The notes under the pieces: model-generated
What the model was told of the DNA's origin: nothing
What the model saw: the letters and a program-made list of their open reading frames with translations, nothing else
Database searches by the model: none
Program-made: the position numbers and the translations under genes
Assembly: GCA_947371715.1 (NCBI GenBank)
Contig: CANBQQ010000016.1
Location: 1-18,036 of the forward strand
Length of the DNA stretch: 18,036 bases
Source of the DNA: Flavipsychrobacter stenotrophus
GTDB taxonomy: Bacteria; Bacteroidota; Bacteroidia; Chitinophagales; Chitinophagaceae
Direction of reading: 5' to 3'
In this document: positions 1 to 7,133 of the stretch, one piece after another
Position numbering within the stretch: position 1 is the first letter of the stretch
Layout: each line of letters begins with the position of its first letter

Positions 1-510
1 GTTAGTCCAACACCGACTGCTGTTTCGGGTGTTGGAAGCGTATGTACAGGTGCTAGTATAGTTCTGGCAGATGGTTATTCAGGCGGAACGTGGACAGTGA
101 GTGATCCTACCAGGGCCACGATAAGCGGTTCGGGAACAGCGACTACGGTTACCGGCCTGTCGGCAGGCACTGTAAACGTTACTTACTCAATGGGTAGTTG
201 TACAGCCACTAAGAGTGTGACTGTTACCAACTGCGGTGCTAAGGAAGATCCAATTGGCAATGGTGTAGTTGCAGGTACAGACAACACTAATGTTTCTGTG
301 TTCCCTAATCCTGCTACCAACAGGATCAATATCAAAGCATCAATTCCTGTTAATGTGAAATTGTTCACTCCAGATGGTAAGTTAGTGATGACACAATCAG
401 ATGCTCATGAACTATCAGTTGACAATCTGTCAAGTGGTGTGTATATTATTATGATCTATGATCTGAATGATATGTTACTTAAAACAGAACGTCTAGTGAA
501 GATTGATTAA
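1..510 (+). CDS. C-terminal part of a secreted Ig-like/T9SS sorting-domain protein (5' end outside window)
   Basis: The reading frame is open from base 1, so the gene begins upstream and only its last 169 codons are visible. Bases 1-225 encode a Gly/Thr/Ser-rich Ig-like (Big/PKD-like) repeat of the kind stacked in Bacteroidota adhesins, with motifs VCTGASIVLADG, GGTWTVSD and VTGLSAGTVNVTYS. After a short linker, about 295-510 encodes a type A T9SS sorting domain: VFPNPATNRINI, then LFTPDGKLV, LSSGVYIIMI and the closing LVKID. In this family the tail directs Sec-exported proteins through the outer membrane by the Por system and is usually cleaved or anchored. The protein is therefore very likely secreted or surface-attached. 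Its main domain and substrate are unknown because they lie outside the window. A GTG at 97 could be read as a start but would cut the Ig-like domain and is rejected. Confidence 0.9.
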   Translation, partial: VSPTPTAVSGVGSVCTGASIVLADGYSGGTWTVSDPTRATISGSGTATTVTGLSAGTVNVTYSMGSCTATKSVTVTNCGAKEDPIGNGVVAGTDNTNVSVFPNPATNRINIKASIPVNVKLFTPDGKLVMTQSDAHELSVDNLSSGVYIIMIYDLNDMLLKTERLVKID

Positions 511-528
511 TTTTTGCTTATACTCGGG

Positions 529-566
529 ATAAACGGGGTGGCTATGAAAATGGTCGCCCCGTTTAT
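529..566 (+). terminator. Hairpin terminator after the T9SS-tail gene
   Basis: Perfect 10-bp arms ATAAACGGGG (529-538) and CCCCGTTTAT (557-566) can be extended inward by four pairs, two of them wobble, leaving a 10-base loop. The hairpin lies 18 bases after the stop codon. The T tract after it is weak (TTGTAT), while A-rich sequence on the other arm gives little sign of bidirectional use. Confidence 0.7.
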
Positions 567-731
567 TTGTATAGTGAATAATTTATAGCTGTAAGTAGTA
601 CTTGGCGTTAATGTACGGTTCTCTTGCCTGGAAGTGTGTAAAGCCATGCAATTCAAAAAAATTCATTGTTTTACGGTTAATGAAAAACTAAAATATGACA
701 GTTTTTTCTGGAAGTAGGATTTACATTACAT

Positions 732-747
732 CCCCCCCCAAAAAAAA
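732..747. repeat. C8A8 homopolymer junction
   Basis: Eight C residues (732-739) are followed directly by eight A residues (740-747), about 100 bases upstream of the ABC gene. Such tracts are prone to slippage and so to length variation. It lies upstream of the likely promoter, so any effect would be on transcription rather than reading frame. Phase variation here is inference only. Confidence 0.5.
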
Positions 748-783
748 TCATCGCTATTCTTTTTTGTTCTTTTTAACACTTTC

Positions 784-800
784 ATAATAGTATTACTATC
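784..800. promoter_or_regulatory. Operator candidate, site 1 (ABC export operon)
   Basis: ATAGTA-T-TACTAT at 787-799 is a perfect 13-base palindrome. The 17 bases CATAATAGTATTACTAT (783-799) match a site at the start of the TetR gene (5897-5913) at 16 of 17 positions. It lies about 20 bases upstream of the -7-like box of the ABC operon, where a bound repressor would block polymerase. Assignment to the neighbouring TetR protein is inference from the shared site. Confidence 0.6.
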
Positions 801-819
801 TCAGAAAGCAGTATTTATC

Positions 820-827
820 TATCTTTG
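820..827 (+). promoter_or_regulatory. Putative -7 box of the ABC export operon
   Basis: TATCTTTG fits the Bacteroidota -7 consensus TAnnTTTG and lies 16 bases before the ATG at 844. No clear TTG -33 element is present at the usual spacing; the operator candidate occupies that area. The implied leader is very short. Confidence 0.4.
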
Positions 828-843
828 CTAAAATTACAACTCG

Positions 844-2520
844 ATGGCAGAGAAACGAATGAGTACTTTGGTAAAACTTCTTGAGGTATTAAAATTTGAG
901 AAATCAGAAATATCATCCATATATTTCTATGCGATAATAGCAGGAGTTGTTCAGTTGTCTTTGCCGCTTGGTATACAGTCTATCATAAGTTTTGTACTAG
1001 GTGGTACAATTTCAACCTCAATGGTATTGCTTATAGCGCTCGTTATAATAGGTGTATTGGTGGCTGGATTACTTCAGGTAAATCAAATGAAGTTGATCGA
1101 AAAAATACAACAGCAACTTTTTGTACGGTATGCTTTTAAATATGCCGATACCATTCCTAAATTGAATCTGCAGGACGTTGACAACTACTACCTGCCAGAG
1201 CTGGTCAATCGTTTTTTCGATACCGTATCGTTACAAAAAGGCATATCGAAGATTCTGCTTGATATTCCCGCAGCTTCAATTCAAATAATTTTCGGCCTTA
1301 TATTATTGTCGTTCTATCACCCAGTGTTTATCTTTTTCGGCTTGCTATTGCTGATTGTACTATATCTCATTTTGATAACAACCGGAAATAAGGGCTTACA
1401 AACAAGCATGGAAGAAAGTAACTACAAGTATAAAGTTGCAGGCTATTTGCAGGAGATAGCAAGAGTAATTACCACTTTTAAATTTTCCCGGAATAGTTCA
1501 TTGCACATCAATAAAACCGATGATTATGTTTCCGGGTATCTGCAATCAAGGACTTCGCATTTCAAAATACTTCTTTTTCAATATTGGACATTGATCGTTT
1601 TCAAGTTGTTGATCATTTCTGCAATGCTGATTGTTGGTGCTATTCTGTTGGTAGATCAGCAAATTAACGTTGGGCAATTTATCGCATCAGAGATAGTTAT
1701 TCTCATGATCATAAGCTCAGTAGAAAAAATGATAGTTAGCCTCGATAATATCTATGATGTGCTGACTTCAGTGGAGAAGATCAATAAGTTATTGGAAAAA
1801 CCTAAAGAAAAAGTTGGCAGTCAGCAATTAATAGACTCCAATACCGGGTTTGCTCTTGATGTTAAAGATGTATCTTTTGGGTATAGCAATGAAAGGATGA
1901 TACTGAAAAATCTATCCTTCAATATCCCCGCAGGGAGTAGGGTATGTGTGATGGGATCCAACAGTGCCGGTAAATCGACACTTATAAGATTATTGAGCGG
2001 CGCTTACCAGGACTTTGAAGGAAGTATACTTATCAATAATGTCCCAATTTCCAACTATGATATCCGGTCGATAAGAGGAAATGTAGGCGTGTTATTGAGT
2101 ATACAGGAGATATTTCAGGGTACTATTAAAGAAAATATCTGCATTGGAAACGATGCGATAACATATGAGCAGATGAATTACCTGGCTGAAATAACCGGGT
2201 TGAAACAGTTTGTAGATAGCCATAGAGAGGGTTATGATTTTGAAATAAAGCCAATTGGTAACCATCTCCCCGATAAGATTGTAAAGAAGGTATTGCTTGT
2301 ACGTGCACTTATACATAACCCACAGTTATTGTTGCTTGAAGAACCATGGCTTGGGCTAGAAGAGCAATATGTGAAACAAATACAGGCTCATATTCTGCAG
2401 AAGTTAACAGGTAAGACAATCATTGTTGTTACAAATGATGTTGCTTTCGCTGACCAATGCAATCTGGTAATAGAAATGGAGCGTGGTGCTGTAAAGTCTA
2501 TAAAAACAAACAACCTATGA
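844..2520 (+). CDS. Type I-like ABC exporter (membrane domain + degenerate ATPase domain)
   Basis: A 558-residue half-transporter of the HlyB/PrtD/bacteriocin-exporter type without an N-terminal C39 peptidase. About six membrane segments lie between residues 20 and 300, and a nucleotide-binding domain covers about 335-555. Walker A is intact (GSNSAGKST, 371-379) and the Q-loop Gln is present (Q421). However, where LSGGQ is expected the sequence is LPDKI (475-479), Walker B reads LLLLEEPW with Glu at the Asp position (E499) and the catalytic Glu kept (E500), the D-loop is LGLE, and the switch His is Asn (N531). ATP may be bound but efficient hydrolysis by a homodimer is doubtful. Its stop overlaps the start of the adaptor gene (ATGA), and the TolC-type gene follows, so it should be the inner membrane part of a tripartite exporter. 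The substrate is unknown. A second ATG at codon 6 is a possible start. Confidence 0.88.
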   Translation: MAEKRMSTLVKLLEVLKFEKSEISSIYFYAIIAGVVQLSLPLGIQSIISFVLGGTISTSMVLLIALVIIGVLVAGLLQVNQMKLIEKIQQQLFVRYAFKYADTIPKLNLQDVDNYYLPELVNRFFDTVSLQKGISKILLDIPAASIQIIFGLILLSFYHPVFIFFGLLLLIVLYLILITTGNKGLQTSMEESNYKYKVAGYLQEIARVITTFKFSRNSSLHINKTDDYVSGYLQSRTSHFKILLFQYWTLIVFKLLIISAMLIVGAILLVDQQINVGQFIASEIVILMIISSVEKMIVSLDNIYDVLTSVEKINKLLEKPKEKVGSQQLIDSNTGFALDVKDVSFGYSNERMILKNLSFNIPAGSRVCVMGSNSAGKSTLIRLLSGAYQDFEGSILINNVPISNYDIRSIRGNVGVLLSIQEIFQGTIKENICIGNDAITYEQMNYLAEITGLKQFVDSHREGYDFEIKPIGNHLPDKIVKKVLLVRALIHNPQLLLLEEPWLGLEEQYVKQIQAHILQKLTGKTIIVVTNDVAFADQCNLVIEMERGAVKSIKTNNL

Positions 2521-3824
2521 GAGAGATAAAACAAACCATAGAGCAGGAGATCACCAACGCTAAATTCAGGTCATTTGATCTTGTGTATAGGATTGGCGTG
2601 AAAAATCATGTGAGGTACTGGCTGATTGGTGCCTTACTGGCACTTATTGCTGTGCTCTTTTTGCCATGGACACAAAACATAAGAGCCAAAGGTGCGATAA
2701 CTACACTGAGGCAGGAGCAGCGCCCTCAGGAATTAAATTCCATCATTCCAGGTCGTATTATTAAATGGTACGTAAAGGAGGGGGATGTTGTGAAAGCAGG
2801 AGATACAATAGCCCAGCTTGCCGAGATTAAAGATAGTTACCTCGATCCCGAGTTATTGAACCGAACAAAAGAGCAGATCAACGCAAAAAAATCGAGCGTA
2901 GGTTTTTATGGTGATAAGGTAGCTGCTACTGATGCGCAGATAACAGCGATGCAGCAGGTAGTAATATTAAAAATGAAGCAATTATCGCTGAAGGTGATTG
3001 CCGACAGCTTTGAAGCGGTATCAGCGGCTAATGATATGAAAATTGCTGAAGCGCAGTTTCGCAGGCAGAAAATAATGAGGGATAGCGGATTGTCGTCTCT
3101 TGTGCAATTGGAGCAGCGTAACCAATACTATCAAAGTGCCATAGCTAAGAAAACGAGTGCTGAAATGAAATTCTTTAATACCAAAACTGAGCTGATTCAG
3201 GCGCAGGCAGAGTTTCTGGAGAAGAAGTCAAAGGCCCAGGGCGAAAAGGCAGCGGCGCAAAGTGAGATATCTAACAGCACAGCCGATGTGGCCAAACTGA
3301 GTAATCAGTACGAAAACTACAGGATAAGAAATGGTATGTACTACCTTATTGCACCGCAAGGCGGACAAATAGTACAAGCCAATAAATCGGGGCTTAACGA
3401 GATACTGAAGGAGGGAGAAAAAATTGCCGAGATCGTTCCGCTGCAAATTGATCATGCAGTTGAAATTTATGTAAGGCCTGTAGATCTGCCTTTATTATCA
3501 AAAGGCCAAAAAGTACGCTTCCTTTTCGATGGGTACCCGGCAATCGTATTCAGTGGTTGGCCTGAGGCTTCATACGGTATTTTCAGTGGCGAAATTGCTG
3601 TTATAGAAAGTTCAGTAAGCAGTAATGGTAAATTCAGAATTCTTGTTGGAGAAGATAAGTCTTACAGGCCCTGGCCAAAGACATTGATGCTTGGCACCGG
3701 TGCCTCGGCCATAGCTCTCCTTAACGATGTACCTGTTTGGTATGAATTGTGGCGAAATATAAACGGGTTCCCTCCCGAGTACTACCAGACAAAAGAAAAA
3801 AGTAATGATAAAGGAAAGAAGTAA
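2517..3824 (+). CDS. HlyD-type membrane fusion (adaptor) protein
   Basis: A 435-residue periplasmic adaptor linking the ABC protein to the outer membrane channel. The order is classical: cytoplasmic N-terminus, one membrane segment at about residues 34-50 (YWLIGALLALIAVLFLPW), first half of a lipoyl-like domain at about 74-104 (SIIPGRIIKWYVKEGDVV), a long Gln/Lys/Ala-rich coiled-coil hairpin at about 115-290, the second lipoyl half (APQGGQIVQANKSG) and a C-terminal beta-barrel part (IYVRPVDLPLLSKGQKVRF). The ATG at 2517 is chosen because it overlaps the upstream TGA as ATGA, typical of translational coupling. A longer frame back to 2457 would run inside the ABC gene and is not supported. The 3' end overlaps the TolC-type gene by 20 bases. 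The architecture is that of type I secretion/HlyD adaptors rather than RND adaptors. Confidence 0.9.
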   Translation: MREIKQTIEQEITNAKFRSFDLVYRIGVKNHVRYWLIGALLALIAVLFLPWTQNIRAKGAITTLRQEQRPQELNSIIPGRIIKWYVKEGDVVKAGDTIAQLAEIKDSYLDPELLNRTKEQINAKKSSVGFYGDKVAATDAQITAMQQVVILKMKQLSLKVIADSFEAVSAANDMKIAEAQFRRQKIMRDSGLSSLVQLEQRNQYYQSAIAKKTSAEMKFFNTKTELIQAQAEFLEKKSKAQGEKAAAQSEISNSTADVAKLSNQYENYRIRNGMYYLIAPQGGQIVQANKSGLNEILKEGEKIAEIVPLQIDHAVEIYVRPVDLPLLSKGQKVRFLFDGYPAIVFSGWPEASYGIFSGEIAVIESSVSSNGKFRILVGEDKSYRPWPKTLMLGTGASAIALLNDVPVWYELWRNINGFPPEYYQTKEKSNDKGKK

Positions 3825-5211
3825 GTATTTGCTCGTTTTGGTGTTGGTGTTGCTATCTGTAAGCTGCATGGCAGGGGATAGTACATATCATGTATTGACC
3901 AAAGACGATTTTATCAATATTGTAAAGCTGTACCACCCAATTGCCAAGCAAGCCGACCTGCAGGTAGAAAGAGCTAAGGCTAACGTGCAACAGTCTCGTG
4001 GTGCTTTTGATCCCGAAATTGGCACTACACTTGATAGAAAGACGTTTGACGGTAAGCTATACTACAGCTATTTTAAACCCGAACTGACAATACCTACCTG
4101 GTATGGTATTGATTTGAAAGCCGGGGTAGAAGAAATTGTTGGGAGCAGAGTTTCCTCCGAATCTACTTTGGGACAAACAAGCTTTGTAGGTGTAAAGGTA
4201 GCTGCCAGCCAGTTATTATTTGATAAGCGCAGAGCTGCGCTGAGACAAGCACAGGCGTTACAACAACAAACTGCCGAGGAGAGAAAACTAGCCGTGAATA
4301 ACCTTTTGTACGATGGTCTTGCTGCCTATTGGAATTGGGTGGAAAAATATTGTAGCTACAAAATTGTATCAAATGCAGTGGCGGTAGGGGAGGAGCGAGT
4401 GCGCTTTGTAAGGCTGGAGTACGAGCAGGGGCTGCGTCCTGCCATTGATACAATAGAGGCGATAACTCAATTGCAAACTTTCTACTTTCAGGAAAGTGCC
4501 ATGTTGCTTGCTTTCCGTAACGCGGGAATGGAATTATCGAACTATCTGTGGTTGGAAAATAATTCACCTGTTGAATGGTCGGATCTTATACTGCCGGATA
4601 CTGCGGATTTTGATAAAGCTTCCGGCACTATACCTGACCTTAATGCACTGATGTCTGCTCTTGACGAGCACCCTAAGTTAAAAGCGATCAACTACAAGAT
4701 GGATGTTCTTGCTATTGAGAAGAAGTTGAAAGCACAGTCTTTGATGCCGAAGGTAAGTGTGAGCGGAAATATTCTAAGTAAAGGGTATAAATATCCGCAG
4801 GAATTGAATTTACCTCTGTTGGAAAATAACCATAAATTGGGCTTTAGTTTTGCAATGCCATTGTTTTTAAGAGATGCCAGAGGCGCTTACAATGCAGCCA
4901 AACTAAAAATACTGGAAACCGATCTGGACAGGAACAACACAAGGCTGCAAATAGAAAATAAAACAAGGAGCTATTACAATGAGTTGCTGGCTATAAGGCA
5001 ACAACTCAATATAATGACAAGTACAAATACCAACTTCATGAAGCTATACCAGGCCGAGCGGTTAAAATTTGAAACAGGCGAAAGCTCTCTGTTCCTGCTT
5101 AATGCACGGCAAAGCAAGGTGCTGGAAACAGCTCAGAAACTTATTGAGCTAAAAGCTAAGTGGCAAAAGGCTTATGTTAGCCTCCTCTGGTCTTCAGCTA
5201 CACTTAACTAG
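3805..5211 (+). CDS. TolC-type outer membrane efflux protein of the first export system
   Basis: A 468-residue outer membrane factor that should form the trimeric channel for the upstream ABC and HlyD proteins. The N-terminus MIKERSKYLLVLVLVLLSVSC is a secretion signal; a Cys follows at residue 21, but the preceding residues are a poor lipobox, so lipidation is uncertain. Two repeated halves of the OEP fold are seen, each with long Ala/Gln/Leu-rich helices (for example around RAALRQAQALQQQ and AKLKILETDLDRNN) and short beta parts. The length is usual for the family. The start overlaps the HlyD gene by 20 bases, which supports one operon. Its stop at 5209-5211 lies one base from the stop of the convergent TetR gene, leaving no room for a terminator between them. 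Confidence 0.88.
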   Translation: MIKERSKYLLVLVLVLLSVSCMAGDSTYHVLTKDDFINIVKLYHPIAKQADLQVERAKANVQQSRGAFDPEIGTTLDRKTFDGKLYYSYFKPELTIPTWYGIDLKAGVEEIVGSRVSSESTLGQTSFVGVKVAASQLLFDKRRAALRQAQALQQQTAEERKLAVNNLLYDGLAAYWNWVEKYCSYKIVSNAVAVGEERVRFVRLEYEQGLRPAIDTIEAITQLQTFYFQESAMLLAFRNAGMELSNYLWLENNSPVEWSDLILPDTADFDKASGTIPDLNALMSALDEHPKLKAINYKMDVLAIEKKLKAQSLMPKVSVSGNILSKGYKYPQELNLPLLENNHKLGFSFAMPLFLRDARGAYNAAKLKILETDLDRNNTRLQIENKTRSYYNELLAIRQQLNIMTSTNTNFMKLYQAERLKFETGESSLFLLNARQSKVLETAQKLIELKAKWQKAYVSLLWSSATLN

Positions 5212-5212
5212 T

Positions 5213-5875
5213 CTATTTCTTCTTCGTGGCATCGAGCATGCTATATATCATGTGGCGGAGATAGTTTTCCACTGTGTTCGTGTCTTTAATATTCCCAAAA
5301 TCTGTAAGGCGAGGCAAGTGATCCTTGAAATAAATTTGTCTGTGAGCTGTTTCTATTAGCGTGCTGGCTAAGGAATGAGGATAGGGATACCCTGGCTTAT
5401 ACTCCAGAAATATCTCCGCTATTCTATGGCATAGATCTTTGTAGGGTTTAAATAACATAGCTTTATTGTCCTCGGTAACATGCCTGGTTAGGTATGATTT
5501 ATCGCCCTCTGATATAATTATCTTTTGTAGCACACTCTTGTTTATATGCTCCAGCGCAAGTTCCTCCTTTTCCTGAAACGTTAGTAATTTTATAACAGCA
5601 TCAATTTTCTGTTTACTGTCGCTAATATTGTTGGTATTAAACACAAGTTGGTATTCCAACCATGTCCAGAACCAGGTAGTTATGTAGGTGAGTAGTCGGT
5701 GCTTATTTTCAAAATACCTGTAAATACTGGCTTCTGTGGTGCCAACCTTTATGGCAAGCTTCTTGAATGTGAACTCTTCGAAGCCCAATTCATAGATCAT
5801 TTCAATTCCATGTCTTATAATGCCTTTGCCCAGTTCTGACGTTTCAGGGTCGCGCAGATATAACTTAGCATTCAT
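5213..5875 (-). CDS. TetR/AcrR-family transcriptional regulator
   Basis: A 220-residue protein, read from the ATG at 5873-5875. Residues about 18-60 form the typical TetR DNA-binding domain: GIIRHGIEMIYELGFEEFTF then KKLAIKVGTTEASIYRYFENKHRLL, the last part being the recognition helix and the Y-x-F-x-x-K signature. The rest is helical and diverse, as expected for ligand binding and dimerisation; no ligand can be proposed. An in-frame ATG eight codons upstream (5897-5899) is the alternative start; the frame remains open to 6034, but that part overlaps the promoter and operator candidates. The gene is convergent with the efflux operon, a common arrangement for a local repressor. A near-palindromic site overlapping its 5' end recurs in front of the efflux operon, suggesting autoregulation plus control of that operon. 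Confidence 0.88.
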   Translation of the reverse strand: MNAKLYLRDPETSELGKGIIRHGIEMIYELGFEEFTFKKLAIKVGTTEASIYRYFENKHRLLTYITTWFWTWLEYQLVFNTNNISDSKQKIDAVIKLLTFQEKEELALEHINKSVLQKIIISEGDKSYLTRHVTEDNKAMLFKPYKDLCHRIAEIFLEYKPGYPYPHSLASTLIETAHRQIYFKDHLPRLTDFGNIKDTNTVENYLRHMIYSMLDATKKK

Positions 5876-5899
5876 TTTTATTTGTAGCTGTACTTCCAT

Positions 5900-5914
5900 A
5901 ATAGTATTAGTATT
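5900..5914. promoter_or_regulatory. Operator candidate, site 2 (TetR gene)
   Basis: AATAGTA-T-TAGTATT is an inverted repeat with one mismatch at 5910. It lies 8 bases downstream of the minus-strand -7 box at 5923-5930 and runs up to the ATG at 5897-5899, so a bound protein would block transcript start. It matches site 1 at 16 of 17 bases when the two flanking bases CAT/A are included. Confidence 0.6.
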
Positions 5915-5922
5915 TGCTATAG

Positions 5923-5930
5923 CAAAGGTA
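5923..5930 (-). promoter_or_regulatory. Putative -7 box of the TetR gene
   Basis: On the minus strand the bases read TACCTTTG, a full match to TAnnTTTG. It lies about 48 bases before the ATG at 5875. No TTG at usual -33 spacing was found. Confidence 0.45.
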
Positions 5931-6009
5931 GCATTTAAGATTGATTTAGTTTTATGAATAATGTTCTTTTGGACATTGAAGATAGTAATGCAATCATTTC
6001 TTAAATTGC

Positions 6010-6972
6010 TTAAAGCCACTGTATGACCATCCAATAAAACGGCAGGCCAATGGTAATATTAAAAGGGAATGTTAACCCAAGCGCCATTGGTACATATAGA
6101 CCGGGATCTGCTTGAGGAGCGGCTTGTTTCATAGCGGCTGGTACGGCAATGTAAGACGCACTGGCGGCAAGAATTGCTATCAGTAGTCGGTTGCCAGGGT
6201 GAATGCCCAGATAGTGGGTGATTATGACTGAAATTAAACCATTTATTATAGGGATGATGATTGCAAAAAGTGTTACAAACCAGCCATAATTTTTGAACGC
6301 CGAGAAACGCCTGGCGGCTACCATCCCCATTTCTAAAAGGAAGATCGCCAAAAAGCCTTTAAATATATCTGTAGTAAATGGTTTGATACCTTCAGCCCCC
6401 TTTACATCTGCAATGATCCCTATTAATAAACTCCCTACGATCATAAAAACCGATCCATTTGTAAGTGATTCATGAACAATGCTACCCATGCTATGGTTAT
6501 TGCCTGTTTGTGCTCCGTATTTCCGCATGAGCATTACCCCTATTATGATTGCCGGGGCTTCCATTAATGCCATTGAAGCTACCATGTGTCCGCCATAGGT
6601 TACCTTCAGGCTATCTAAAAACAAGGTAGCCGTTACAAATGTTACAGCACTAACAGAGCCATATGTAGCGGCTATTGCACCAGCATTTTCTATACTTAAT
6701 TTTCTCTTTAGCAGAAAGAAAGTATACAAAGGAACCACAGTAGCAAGTGAAATAGACAATAACAATGTAACAATTATCTCTCTGTTTAAGCCGCTATGAG
6801 CTAGTTCCTGGCCACCCTTAAAGCCAATTGAAAATAACAAATACAGGGATATAAATTTTGAAGTTGATGGTGGTATTTCGAGGTCACTTTTTACCAGAGA
6901 GGCTAATACGCCTAGGGCGAAAAATAGCAATGTCGGATTGGTAAGGTTATTGATCAAAAGGTTGTAATTCAT
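6010..6972 (-). CDS. sbtA: SbtA-like sodium-dependent bicarbonate permease
   Basis: A 320-residue, highly hydrophobic protein with about ten membrane segments. It has the look of the SbtA family (PF05982): an opening FFALGVLASLVKSDLEIPPS, then LYLLFSIGFKGGQEL, and a second half with LLEMGMVAARRF and AASASYIAVPAAMKQAAP. Cyanobacterial SbtA takes up bicarbonate with sodium; in heterotrophic Bacteroidota the role has mostly been assigned by homology. The usual partner SbtB, a PII-like regulator, is not seen beside it. It lies 161 bases downstream of the tsaC gene and 111 bases upstream of the TetR start codon at 5897-5899, so it may have its own promoter or be the last gene of the long minus-strand operon. 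No Shine-Dalgarno sequence is evident. Confidence 0.82.
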   Translation of the reverse strand: MNYNLLINNLTNPTLLFFALGVLASLVKSDLEIPPSTSKFISLYLLFSIGFKGGQELAHSGLNREIIVTLLLSISLATVVPLYTFFLLKRKLSIENAGAIAATYGSVSAVTFVTATLFLDSLKVTYGGHMVASMALMEAPAIIIGVMLMRKYGAQTGNNHSMGSIVHESLTNGSVFMIVGSLLIGIIADVKGAEGIKPFTTDIFKGFLAIFLLEMGMVAARRFSAFKNYGWFVTLFAIIIPIINGLISVIITHYLGIHPGNRLLIAILAASASYIAVPAAMKQAAPQADPGLYVPMALGLTFPFNITIGLPFYWMVIQWL

Positions 6973-6974
6973 CT

Positions 6975-7112
6975 CTATTTTTTTACTTCTATGATGGGCA
7001 TGCCTATTACAATATCGCCTAAAGTCTCATTTAGGTGGCCTATATCTTGTATGATGCAATCTTCAATCAATCGATCACCAATATAGACGTTGACTTCATT
7101 TACTATATTTGT
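6975..7112 (-). pseudogene. Possible remnant of a small coding region upstream of sbtA
   Basis: Between tsaC and sbtA, one minus-strand frame is open for 45 codons and ends with TAG just two bases before the sbtA ATG. It reads like a real protein end (VNVYIGDRLIEDCIIQD, then IGHLNETLGDIVIGMPII, then EVKK) but has no ATG, GTG or early TTG at its front; the only ATG is ten codons from the end and the frame is closed by TAA at 7113-7115. It could be the tail of a decayed gene, a coding region using an unusual start, or chance. I do not recognise the family. Confidence 0.25.
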
Positions 7113-7133
7113 TTAATTACTGTAGACTTTATG

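Larger units (their letters stand above)
511..843. other. Intergenic region ahead of the first export operon
   Basis: This stretch of 333 bases holds no credible gene. It contains the terminator at 529-566, a C8A8 homopolymer junction at 732-747, a near-palindromic operator candidate at 784-800 and a -7-like box at 820-827. Between 567 and 731 nothing recognisable was found. Confidence 0.6.

Noticed and set aside
4163..4567. 134-codon minus-strand open frame inside the TolC-type gene
   Set aside because: Composition is Pro/Gln/Ser-rich and unlike a protein, and the opposite strand carries a clear gene.
5982..5994. Fourth possible operator copy upstream of the TetR gene
   Set aside because: Only 11 of 13 positions match and the second half is not symmetrical; too weak to count.
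5876..6034. Longer TetR start at 6034
   Set aside because: The extra 53 residues have no resemblance to TetR proteins, cover the -7 box and operator candidates, and run into the end of sbtA.
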